Positions 51,641 to 60,892 of a stretch of 64,000 nt of DNA are shown here, piece after piece. This DNA comes from Atriophallophorus winterbourni. Its lineage: Eukaryota; Platyhelminthes; Trematoda; Plagiorchiida; Microphallidae. The notes below the pieces were generated by a model. The model had not been told where the DNA came from and searched no databases. It saw nothing but the letters and a program-made list of their open reading frames with translations. The position numbers and the translations under genes are program-made. Position 1 is the first letter of the stretch; every line of letters starts with the position of its first letter. Location of the stretch: assembly GCA_013407085.1 (NCBI GenBank), contig JACCGJ010024137.1:1-64000 (forward strand). The letters run 5' to 3'.

Positions 51641-52489
51641 TGCCTTTACACTAATTAATCTCAACATTGCCTTAGATAACATTTTCTATATACCATTATG
51701 TATATAATTGTCTTTTATTTCTCTTGAGGCCCAGAAATGTCTCATTTTTATCTTAACGTGCAAAATATTAAACAATCTACCAAAAAAATAAAAAACGTAA
51801 AAAAAGTAAAAAAACATTATGTTTTTTAATGTACATTCTTATTTCCTAAATGATGTACTATTTTACTTTGATGACCTCTCACCGTGCTGGTGAAGAGAAA
51901 ATCTTTCATTATATTCCAGTGTCTTCGAATAACGAACCATCACTGTAATTGGCTCGAAATCTATCCGCCCGAGATTTGTTCCGTATGCGATTCATTCTCC
52001 TGCAGATAACAAAAATCCGGCTGGTGAACAAAAGTAGGGTTCGATTCGTCGACAATTCTTCAAGAGTGTTGGAGCACAGCACCCCAAGGCCTACTCCTTG
52101 CTATTAGCCACAAACTCTCACACACCCCACAATTCCTTGGACTTCTTTATTCCGATGGATTAATGTTCCTTTTTCAATCTTCTCAACCAACCTTTCCGTA
52201 AAAACATGAATTTCTGCATATATATAATTTATTTATCAATTATCTATGACACCTTCATTACAATTCGCACCACTTTTTCCATAATTACCTTCCATTTCTG
52301 TTCAGTTCTCCATTTGTTTCTTGCATCCTTGCCATTCGAAAATCTTGACATAATTTAAATGACATTTTATTTCCATTAGACATTGAAAATTTTTCTTACC
52401 TACTGTATATTCATTTCCCTTATTGAACGGAAAAATGTTCAAAAATTTCGCTCACTTCGGTAACTTGCACTGTACTATTTTCTTTTTGC

Positions 52490-53360
52490 ACAGACCAGTA
52501 AATGATCAGTGTCGCAGTCTGCGCTTTGATATGATATGGTGAGGAGCACGCTTCCTATATTAATTCGCTTAACAAGAATGAGATCAAGCTGATGCCAATG
52601 CTCAGAGCGAGGATTTTTCCAAGAGACTTTATGCTGTGGTTTTGTTCGAAAGAAAGTGTTACTGACACAAAGATTGAACTGTGCACAATTATAAAAGGCG
52701 TTGCCCATTTTCATTCGTTTTACCTACATCGAACCTTCCGAGACAGTTTTGCCAATACTCGTAATCTGCGCCAACTCTGGCATTGAAATCACCCAATACC
52801 ACTACACAGTTTTTCTGTGGCACATTTCTCAGGACGGCTGTGAGGTTATGATAAAAAGCGTCTTTTTCAGCCGGCGTCGCAGAGAGCGTCGGTGCATGAA
52901 CTTTGACGAACGTATTGGTACCAGTAATGCACCTCAGATTTAAAGTCCATATCCGTTCGCTTCCGCTGCTGCTCGGTTCTGTTGCTTTTAATATGTCGTT
53001 TCGCACCCCAAACCCAACTCCATGCAGTCGAGGCTCATCGGAACCTCTTCCTTTCCAAGAGAATGTGTAATCATTTTGTGTTAGCTTACCAGTGTCTGGT
53101 AAGCGCGTCTCTTGTAGGGCAGCCACGTCGACATTCAGCCTCTTTAGCTCGTTGTTAATCACGGGGGATTTTTTAACGCCTCTGATAATTGAGACGTCTT
53201 CATGAAATCCTGTAAGTAAGGACCGGAGGTTCCAGGTTCCAAGTTTCAGAACTGACATTTGTTGTTTGGTATTTCGATTCGTTGGTGCGGGAAAATACAG
53301 TCCGCTTTTCGGTTGATTCCTAATCCCCATGCACCCACTGAGGATAGCAGACCGTGGCAA
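52490..53360 (-). pseudogene. RTE-e EEP endonuclease
   Basis: Frame 53360-52689 carries LKLGTWNLRSLLTGFHEDV, VAALQETRLPDTG, PRLHGVGFGVRND, VHAPTLSATPAEKDAFY and VVVLGDFNARVGADYEYW. After a one-base shift near 52700 the end follows: TKPQHKVSWKNPRSEHWHQLDLILV and SADCDTDHLLVCAK. All catalytic motifs (N, E, D/N, DH) are visible. In databases such proteins are often called craniofacial development protein 2-like, but they are retrotransposon endonucleases. Confidence 0.8.
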
Positions 53361-54066
53361 GACGGCACCTTATTGACTGGGGGCTGCACAGCTTGAGGCG
53401 GGCGGTAGCCGTCCAATGAGTCCTGGAAGTCTCTCCCACCGTCGAAAGCAGCCCCAGGCGGTTAGCTCTGCGCCAGTCGAGCCATAGCTTTTAACCGGTA
53501 TCTGCTGCTTCCCGTGTTATTTTCCGTAGAAGCGGAATGGAGTGTCCTCTTCATTGGTGCGTTGGGATGTACGCTAGGGCAGTTTAATATGGAGAACCAG
53601 CTGTTGCCCATGCAGCAAGTGCTCCCTCTTCACGGCACCACTGGAACCGAAGGAACAGCTAGGCTGATACGTTTCACAACGATGTCGTTGCAAGAGCTGG
53701 CAGGACGGAGTTGAATAAACTTCGGACTGCCTGACGGGACTCCGGCTCCGGGTTTTCCTCGAGGTTGACTCCTGAAGCCTTTTCCATGAATGGATGTAGC
53801 CACAAGGCAGTGGAGGTTTGAGATAAGGGTTTAATTTCCCCTGGGTGGACTAACGAGCTCCACCTGCCCGAAGTATGCTGGTGATAAGGCGCCAGTCAGC
53901 CGCCTTCGCCCTTTCTCCTGTCAGTAGAAGCAGTTCCGCCGGGTCACAGGACCAGGCTAGGAGCTGGACTTGGTAGTCAGAGACTATATGAGACGCGGAC
54001 CATTGAAGCATTGTTGGAATTGGGAGCTTATCCCCAAAACCGCCCCGGCCGTGACAACCTTGGAAA
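53361..54066 (-). other. RTE-e 5' leader with conserved 53-nt block
   Basis: Minus-strand leader homologous along its length to RTE-b 9642-10059. The block at 53888-53940 matches RTE-b 9765-9817 at 51 of 53 positions. The hairpin at 54020-54037 keeps its pairing (TTGGG with CCCAA instead of GTGGG with CCCAC). The long-range pair (54053-54059 with 53972-53978) has one mismatch. Confidence 0.7.
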
Positions 54067-54084
54067 CATATACTGCATTAAGTT

Positions 54085-54980
54085 GTGTTTGTCGTTCAAA
54101 ACGACCTTATAAAAGCAACAGAACCGAGCAGCAGCGAGAGCGAACGGATTTGGACTCCAAATCTGAGGTGCATTACTGGTACCATAACGTTAATAAACGT
54201 TTATGCGCCGACGCTCTCTGCGACGCCTGCTGAAAAAGACGCTTTTTATCATAACCTCACAGCCGTCCTGAAAAACGTGCCACAGAAAAACTGTATAGTG
54301 GTATTGGGTGATTTTAATGCCAGAGTTGGCGCGGATTACGAATCTTGGCAAAACTGTCTCGGGAGATTCAGTGTATGTAAAACCAATGAAAATGGACTAC
54401 GTCTTTTAGAATTATGCACACAGTTTAGTCTCTGTGTTAGTAAAACTTTCTTTCAAACAAAACCACAGCATAAAGTCTCTTGGAAACATCCTCGTTCTAA
54501 GCACTGGCACCAGGTTGATCTTAATCTTGTAAGCGCACTAATATAGAAAGCGTACTTCACACCAGATCATATCAAAGCGCAGACTGTGACACTGATGATT
54601 CACTGGTCTGTGCAAAACTGAAGCTTTTCGACACAAGATTTAACCGCATCGAATTGCCTGGTAAGCCTAGGATTGACGTCACCCGCATGTGCGAACCTAA
54701 TCTAACTGCGCGATTTGCAAAAGCCTTCACAACCGAGTTCAGCAAGACAACTCCACTTGAATCGGCTTCAGAAAACTGGGAATCGCTTAAAAGCTGCATA
54801 TGCCGAGTCGCACTTTCCACTTTCGGTCCGAAGAAAGCTCGAACGAGCGACTTGTTCGAAGCAAAAGCTTCTGAGATGACTGCTGTGTTGGATGAGAAAC
54901 GCTCAGCATTCTGGAGGTTCAAAGGTGTGCCGACAGATGAGAACTCACGACTTTTAATAGCATCTAGGAATAAGGTCTAA
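54085..54980 (+). pseudogene. RTE-f endonuclease C-terminal half and spacer
   Basis: Frame 54085-54546: NVYAPTLSATPAEKDAFY, IVVLGDFNARVGADYESW, TKPQHKVSWKHPRSKHWHQVDL. A shift and TAG near 54546 precede the SDH region. Frame 54654-54980 is the spacer to RT: PRIDVTRMCEPNLTARFAKAF, SKTTPLESASENWESLK, ASEMTAVLDEKRSAFWRFKG. Confidence 0.75.
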
Positions 54981-55067
54981 CAGACTGCAGGGCGATGTGC
55001 AAATGACTATTGGACTGAAATTAGCCTCAGGATCAAAAAGGCTGCGGATACTGGAAATTTTCACGGT

Positions 55068-56900
55068 TTGTATGATGGGATCAAGAGAGCCATTGGTCCA
55101 AACAAACTTAAAACGGCTCCTATTAAGTCTGTATCTGGTGACACGATTGTGGACAGAAATCAGCAGATGGAAAGATGGGTAGAGCACTTCTCCTCGCATA
55201 CTCATGGGACAGTAAGATTTTACCGCATGTACTTGAAAATATCGAGCGGTTGCCGATTATTCAATATCTAGATACTCCACCTTCTCTTAAAGATTTCAAT
55301 AGGGCAATCGACCGATTAGAAAATGGGAAGGCCCATGGTGACGACGGAATTCCACCTGAGCTCATCAAATGCTGTATAGCAGCATTATTGCAGCCTCTTC
55401 ACAATTTGCTTCTCCAGTGTTAGCAATAGGTGTGTCTCACAAGAGATGCAAGGCACATAGATCATCTCTCTATTTGAGAATAAAGGAGATAGAGGCGACT
55501 GCAACGATTACACAGAAATCTCCTTTCTGAATGTTGCAGGCAAATTGTTTGCTAAAGTCTTACAGATCCGGCTGCATGTTTTAGCTGATAGAATTTACTC
55601 CAAATCTCAAAGTGGCTTCCGTAACGGAGATCAACCGTTGACATGATCTTCTCCCTGAGAAAACTTCAAGAAAAGTGTCGGGAACAGCGGATGTAATTAT
55701 ACGTTGTTTTTATCGAGTTAACGAAGGCAATCGACAACGTCAGCAGGGAGGGTCTTTCCAAAATGCTTGATTTGATAAGTTGCTCCCAAGACTGTGTAAA
55801 CTCGTCATTTTGTTCCACTCAAACATGAAGGGCTCAGTACATTTTAACGGTTTCAGCTCAGAAACCTTTGAAATTCGCCGAGGTGTCAAACAAGGATGTG
55901 TGCTTGCTCACACACTGTTCGGCATTTTCTTTGCTCTGCTTCTGAAGCACGCTTTCAGGACGAGGACAGAAGGCATTTCCCTACGCACGCGAAGTGATGG
56001 CAAGCTTTTCAACCTGAACCGGTTGAGAACACAAATCGAGGCTGGAAATATGCTAATCGTGACGTGCTGTTTGCCGATGATGCAGCCTTTATTGCTCACT
56101 CCCAAGAGCCCCTCCAGAAGCTAATGGACAGTTTTTCGTCGTCATGCAAAGACTTTGGGCTAACAATTAGCATGAGCGAGACCAATGTCCTTGTTCAAGG
56201 GACTGTATTGCCCCCCATCATCACAGTTGGCAACTGTCAGCTTGAATCAGTACATCATTTCACATACTTTGGTTCAAACATTGCGGATAACCTCTCGCTA
56301 AACACGGAGATTGATAAGCGGATTGACAGTGCAGCTCTCATTCTGTTCCGAATGAACTCTCGTGTTTGGGGTAACCGCAAGCTGACTGTAAAAACAAAGA
56401 TGATGGTATAGAGCGCGTGCGTACTAAATGCTTTACTGTACGGCAATGAAACCTGGACTACCCACGCCAGACACGAATGGAATCTGAATGCTTTTATCTA
56501 CGAAGCATCCGTCGTTTCTTCAACATATCTTGGATGGACAGAGTTACTAATGCTGAAGTGCTTTCAAAAGCTGGTCTACAGATCATGTTCACGATATTAC
56601 GTCAGCGCCGCCTGCGGTGGCTTGGTCATATCTACAGAATGGAAAATGGTCGAATTCCGAAAGATCCACTCTATGGTGAGTTGCAATTAGGAAGTCGGCC
56701 ATTGGGCAGACCGCACTCGCGGTACAAATACGTTTGCAAAAGAGATATGAAAGCACTTGGTATAGACCTGGCGAGTTGGTAAGAACTTTCTCTTGACCGC
56801 TCACATTGGAGACATTGTGTAAAGCGTCGTCTGCAATCTGGGGAGAAGCAGATACAGCTTTTGGCTGCTGAACGCAGATTACGCCGCCGGCGTGCAACTG
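55068..56900 (+). pseudogene. RTE-f reverse transcriptase and C-terminal domain
   Basis: RT entry block IDRLENGKAHGDDGIPPELIKC (55310-55370), palm remnant FIELTKAIDNVSREGL (about 55710), FEIRRGVKQGCVLAHTLFGIFF (55870) and the catalytic VLFADDAAFIA (56066-56095), followed by HHFTYFGSNIADN. The C-terminal block continues with SIRRFFNISWMDRVTN, LRQRRLRWLGHIYRMENGRIPK and RPLGRPHSRYKYVCKRD (to 56782), and a terminal C-x3-C finger-like segment CWSDCSSKIGLFSHFKSC near 56940-56995. At least eight stops or shifts. Confidence 0.8.
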
Positions 56901-57139
56901 ATGCAATACAACCGAGTTCCGGCTATCTTCAGCAGCGCTGCTGGAGTGATTGTTCCTCCAAAATCGGACTGTTTAGCCATTTCAAAAGCTGTAGAACATG
57001 AAAATTTATGCGATTGTGATGTATATCGCTGGTCAACATCGACCGAAGGAGGCTAAAAACAATGAAAGCCGGTGGTTCGTTTAGGATCAGAATATTTCTG
57101 GTCCAAGTTTTCATATTTTTCATAGAAACAGCGCTTTTT

Positions 57140-57495
57140 CACAACTTTCGCAATTTACTGCGGATTAAAGCTGATTGCGATTTAATTGTAGCTAAATTGC
57201 AGAGACGCGGGTGAGTTCCCTTACTTGGAGGTGAGCGTGGTACCATTGAGCTGCCTGGCTCTTCTTCTGACGCTGGCTAACAAAAGTGCTTTTATTTTTG
57301 TTTCTACTGCCTTATGCGATGGCGATGCCGAAACCTGCGCCTAAGATTTCTGGGTGGTTTGCTACATTGCAGCGAGTAACTTGGAAACTTGCTCACGATA
57401 AACCTCCCTCGCAACTCCTTTGCATTCTATGCAGACCCATGTGAACCCTGTATGGGCTGCATACACGGTATGATGGCCCTTTGATATACCGGAAC
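57140..57495 (-). pseudogene. CR1 ORF1 fragment with half a PHD finger
   Basis: The minus strand near 57440-57365 reads FTWVCIECKGVAREVYREQVSKLL, matching the WICSECQWAAKKAF end of the CR1-A PHD finger. A basic tail (SVRRRARQLNG) leads to GGTACCACGCTCACCTCC, a motif also present near 35100 in CR1-I. Only this small part is present. Confidence 0.5.
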
Positions 57496-57497
57496 AC

Positions 57498-57563
57498 TTT
57501 CCCGGGGCCATTCACTCAAACCCCGGGGCCATTCACTCAAACTCCCGGTGCCATTCACTCAAA
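57498..57563 (+). repeat. Three tandem copies of a 22-bp unit
   Basis: CCCGGGGCCATTCACTCAAA occurs twice and once as CCCGGTGCCATTCACTCAAA, head to tail at the 5' end of the following CR1 fragment. The last copy encodes the start of the conserved HSLKLAK segment of RT, so the duplication arose from element coding sequence. Confidence 0.85.
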
Positions 57564-58085
57564 CTTGCTAAGGAGCGATGTAGACTAGACTCCAGGAAAA
57601 ACTTTTTCAGCCTCAGGGTGGTAAATTTCCGGAACCGGCTTCCAGAAGAACTTCTATCCCGCAGTTCTGTCGCAAGTTTTGAGCAGGGTTTGTACCGCAC
57701 CTGGGGTAAGCTTTTTCCTGAATTCTTCCCCTAATTTTTATGCAAGATTAGGTTGTTCACCATTTTTATCGTTGTTTGGTAAGTAAGTAAGTGCTACAGT
57801 TCTGTTTGTTTAATGCACAACTCTTCTTTAGCTGACCTCTCACCGTACTGGTGAGGAGAAATGTATTCTTATCTTTCCAGCATCATTCATTACGTGGTGC
57901 TTCCTAAATACAACACGGATAATCCATTGGCATCGCGATCGTCGAGGTTATCCAAACCACAATAAGAATAAACGCTTTGGCAGTGGTGGTTGCTTCTCTG
58001 CAGCTTTCCACCGTAAGAAATTCTGGACGCTCGATTGGCTCGTTCGCCACTTACTGTCCTGTGCAACTGAACTAAACTGAACTTT
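57545..58085 (+). mobile_element. CR1-I-like 3' end (RT C-terminus, UTR, tail)
   Basis: HSLKLAKERCRLDSRKNFFSL then VVNFRNRLPEELLSRSSVASFEQGL is the closest relative of CR1-I 32517-32275. The 3' UTR has the hairpin CCTCTCACC-GTACT-GGTGAGGAG at 57836-57858. The common end TACTGTCCTGTGCAACTGAACTAAACTGAAC is at about 58050-58082. Confidence 0.8.
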
Positions 58086-58600
58086 TAGTGCGCCCAGCTC
58101 CTGCAGGTACAGCATTCGATTCCTTTGGCTACATGATAACCACAGCCAGCCTTAAGGCATGGAAAAGTAATTTGAACCATAATGTAGATATATGAAATAC
58201 AGATGTTTATATTTGTTCAATGAACCTAATAATTTGCAATTTCAGAGAAAAGTAAAAATTCGTAATACGTAACCACAGCATTTGAAATACAAACAAGTTG
58301 AATGTACTGCACTCTTTCAAAAACAATTAACCAACTTTGGCAGTGGTGGCTTATCAGCCATTTACATTCCTGTGCCAACTTGCAATTTGTAAAGTTTTCA
58401 AGGTCGCGCGTGGAGTGAATTTCTGAGGTTCCAAGTATCTTTCAATACAAGTCTTGTGGCTGAATATCGAATCAGATTCCTTCTCTGATTCAATTTAAAT
58501 TTTTTATTAGCAACCATATACGTGTCCGGGGATTTACTGAGAAGTATTCCCCGTGAATTCTGGTAAATTGTTTTCGCAATCTGCTGCTCCATTAACGATT
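58086..58600. other. AT-rich spacer with a CR1 end scrap
   Basis: No gene is seen. TTTGGCAGTGGTGGC at 58336-58350 with CCTGTGCCAACTTGC near 58370 resembles a shortened CR1 3' end. The short minus-strand frame at 58398-58592 has no recognisable motif and is probably chance or the CR1-N leader antisense. Confidence 0.4.
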
Positions 58601-58619
58601 CACTGCAGGCTACGTTACA

Positions 58620-59585
58620 ATGACTTCTTCGCCGTGCTTCAAGTGCGCCAAGAAAGTTATTTCCTCATCCAAAGCCATGCAATGTTCAATATGCAGCTGC
58701 TGGATTCACACCCGATGCTGTAGAATGGAGGACACCACTTATCAGGCGTTGAGGACCTACCATGAGCCGTACCTTCATTTTATCTGTGAAGCGTGCATCC
58801 CTCGTCTGGAAGCCTTGCAGTCCTCTCATTTGCCAAATAAGGAAGATCTACCTGTAAGTGGCTCCATGCTGGTTAATGATTTACAAGGCACAAGTGTTCC
58901 GGCTGATAGCAAAACGCCTCCACTCGGTAGCACACCGAAAAAGAGCAAAGCTGTGTCATTCCGGACGCCGATCGAAAACTAGAAGAAATAAAATTGTTGC
59001 ACTGCCATCGAACGTGCAAGTGGAATCTGCCTCTTCAGATATTGCGGAACATGTGGTCACGTCTAATGAATTAGACCCAAATGCTAGCGCCACATATGCC
59101 TCTGTAGCCGCCATAAATACAGATGCTGATACTGCAAATGCTGTCTCATTATTTTGAATGCACCGGAACCAGATGGAGAAACATCTGCTGCCAGAATTAA
59201 ACAGGATAGCCAGTTTCTCCAATCAGTTTTCGGGAAAATGGTTGACGAAGGGGAGGCTGGTATCACAATTGTATCAGCGTTTCGACTTAGACGCAGAAAT
59301 CTGGAGTGTGAAAAGCTCAGGGTTCTGAAAACAGTACTGGCTTCCGACGATGTGGCCCAAAAGATCCTAAAGCGCGTTCATCGACTGAAGGGTCTACCGT
59401 ATAAAATATTACGAGATTTGTCGCCTGACGATAGAATCAAGATGAAGACTGCTACGATGGAGCTTAGGAAAAGATTATCGGAGGGTGAGAAGGACCTTCG
59501 TATTGTGGATTTTCGCGTAGTAAAGAGGCCATCCAAAGTTCGCTGGAGGCCCATACTGATCGACCATCCAACTGCTCTCCATTAA
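58620..59585 (+). pseudogene. CR1-N ORF1: PHD finger and RRM-like C-terminal domain
   Basis: ATG 58620 opens with SPCFKCAKKVISS, MQCSICSCWIHTRCCRM and FICEACIPRLEAL, a complete C4-H-C3 PHD finger in about 60 residues, then VNDLQGTSVPAD and a basic stretch. The frame shifts near 58977 and again near 59155. The last part (59154-59585) has ITIVSAFRLRRRNLECEKLRVLKTVL and LKGLPYKILRDLSPDDRIKM, the conserved ORF1 C-terminal domain. Two single-base indels inactivate it. It stops 11 bases before the next frame begins. Confidence 0.75.
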
Positions 59586-59596
59586 AGTATTTCGAA

Positions 59597-60892
59597 GTGC
59601 TCTGTTTCAACGCGCGGAGTTTGAGGAACAAATTTGACGAAGTAAGCCATCATGTCTTGGCACTACAGCCAGATATCGTTGGAATAACGGAAACCTGGCT
59701 GACACTCGACATTACTGATGCAGAGCTATTCATTCCGAATTACCGCCTACTCAGAAGTGATCGAATTGAATCTCGACATGGTGGTGGGGTGGCGATATAC
59801 GTCAAAGAACATTTATCCGTGGAGGTTGTTGATAGTTTTCGAGATGATGATGGTTTTGCTGAAAGCATTTGGTGTCAGATCAAGTCCAGTAATGGATCAG
59901 CAATGATCGGTGTCATCTACCGTTCACCCTGCGCCCGTATCATGGCATTATTTGACCAGCTCCGCCGCCATGGGACGAGGAACGATTGTATGATACTCGG
60001 TGACCTGAATGCTCCGGATATCAACTGGTTGGACCTCGTTACAAATGGGGATGAGTACCAACGGGAGTTTCTAAATCTGATTCTGGATTTGAACCTCGTG
60101 CAGCACGTTCTCGTTCCTACTCGCTATGGACATGGCCAGACTCCGTCTACTCTTGATCTGGTCTTGTCACCCAGAGAGTCAGATGTGGTGGACTTATCCG
60201 TGGAACAGCCCATCGATACAAGCGACCATTGTGCTATTCGGTTCAAATGGACTCGGGGTAAACCGGCCCAGCCGTCGCGGCTTCCACGGAGAAACTTCTG
60301 GAACATGGACTTGAAATTGTTGGTTGAACAAGCAGCCTCAGTTGACTGGACGTTACCCGTTGATTCCACTATTGATGACTGTTGGAAATGGTTCCTGAAT
60401 AATATCCGTTGCTTAGAGGATGTTGCTCCATTAACCAGAGATCGTCCCGGCTCCCGTGGCCCTCCTTGGTTTGATAGAGAACTTCGTACCTGCCTGCGGC
60501 AAAGAAAGCGTCTTTGGATTAAATTCAGAACGAGCCGATCGGACGCCCATTACGAAGAATATCGGGCTGTACGGAATCTTTGCTCAAAATTGAAGAAGGA
60601 TAAAAGAAGTCGATTCGAGCTTCAATTAGCAAATTCTTCAAAATATAATCCTAAACGATTATTTGCGTACATTCGGCGACGGGTCAAATCATCGAACCCC
60701 GTACCTTCTCTCAAAAATTTGGAACGGGAGGTTATAGAGACTGACACTGGGAAAGCTGAGGTGTTTGCATCGCAATACCAATCAGTTTACGCAATAGAGC
60801 CTACCATATCCTGCAAACAAATATCGCCGACGGAAGTAATGCCAATTTTGAGATCACGGCTGACATGGTGCGAATCCTCATCGAACATCTAA
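59597..60892 (+). CDS. CR1-N EEP endonuclease and linker, 431 codons
   Basis: Catalytic motifs in order: LCFNARSLRNKFDEV (Asn), IVGITETWLT (Glu), GGVAIYVKEHLSV, MIGVIYRSPCA, MILGDLNAPDINWLD (Asp and Asn) and DTSDHCAIRFKW (Asp and His). A basic linker (LRQRKRLWIKFRTSRSD, SKYNPKRLFAYIRR) follows. Everything needed for an active AP-type endonuclease is in one frame; no ATG is at the start, so it was presumably part of ORF2 translated from an upstream codon. The frame ends 28 bases into the RT frame, in another phase. Confidence 0.85.
   Translation: MLCFNARSLRNKFDEVSHHVLALQPDIVGITETWLTLDITDAELFIPNYRLLRSDRIESRHGGGVAIYVKEHLSVEVVDSFRDDDGFAESIWCQIKSSNGSAMIGVIYRSPCARIMALFDQLRRHGTRNDCMILGDLNAPDINWLDLVTNGDEYQREFLNLILDLNLVQHVLVPTRYGHGQTPSTLDLVLSPRESDVVDLSVEQPIDTSDHCAIRFKWTRGKPAQPSRLPRRNFWNMDLKLLVEQAASVDWTLPVDSTIDDCWKWFLNNIRCLEDVAPLTRDRPGSRGPPWFDRELRTCLRQRKRLWIKFRTSRSDAHYEEYRAVRNLCSKLKKDKRSRFELQLANSSKYNPKRLFAYIRRRVKSSNPVPSLKNLEREVIETDTGKAEVFASQYQSVYAIEPTISCKQISPTEVMPILRSRLTWCESSSNI

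Larger units (their letters stand above)
48362..52490 (+). mobile_element. J5: J-lineage element with decayed ORF2
   Basis: It begins at the (ATT)n tail of J4 with ORF1 tail-like sequence (48362-48714), followed by a degenerate endonuclease, linker and RT (to 51374) and 3' UTR with hairpin 51876-51899. It is truncated at about 52490 by RTE-e before the terminal palindrome. Confidence 0.75.
52490..54066 (-). mobile_element. RTE-e: 5' half of a CFDP2-like RTE element (leader plus endonuclease)
   Basis: On the minus strand it begins at 54066 with TTTCCAAGGTTGTCAC, the same 5' terminus as RTE-b. It runs through a 700-nt leader and the endonuclease, and stops at about 52490 without any RT. Non-LTR copies usually lose the 5' end, not the 3' end, so this half-element is unusual; see RTE-f. 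Confidence 0.75.
54067..57130 (+). mobile_element. RTE-f: CFDP2-like RTE copy lacking its 5' end, head to head with RTE-e
   Basis: Starts inside the endonuclease (VQNDLIKATEPSSS, about 54085) and extends to a C-terminal zinc-finger-like block near 56950-57000. The overlap with RTE-e (about 450 bp of endonuclease) shows scattered differences. CTTTTTGCACA at 52482-52492 and CTTTTTCACAA at 57134-57144 lie at the outer ends of the RTE-e/f pair, hinting at one insertion event. Confidence 0.7.

Noticed and set aside
52490..53360. A host gene similar to craniofacial development protein 2
   Set aside because: The motifs are those of an EEP endonuclease followed in relatives by RT; the name is a common annotation artefact of RTE elements.
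57498..57563. Three 22-bp repeats as a CRISPR-like array
   Set aside because: The repeats are contiguous with no spacers and derive from RT coding DNA.
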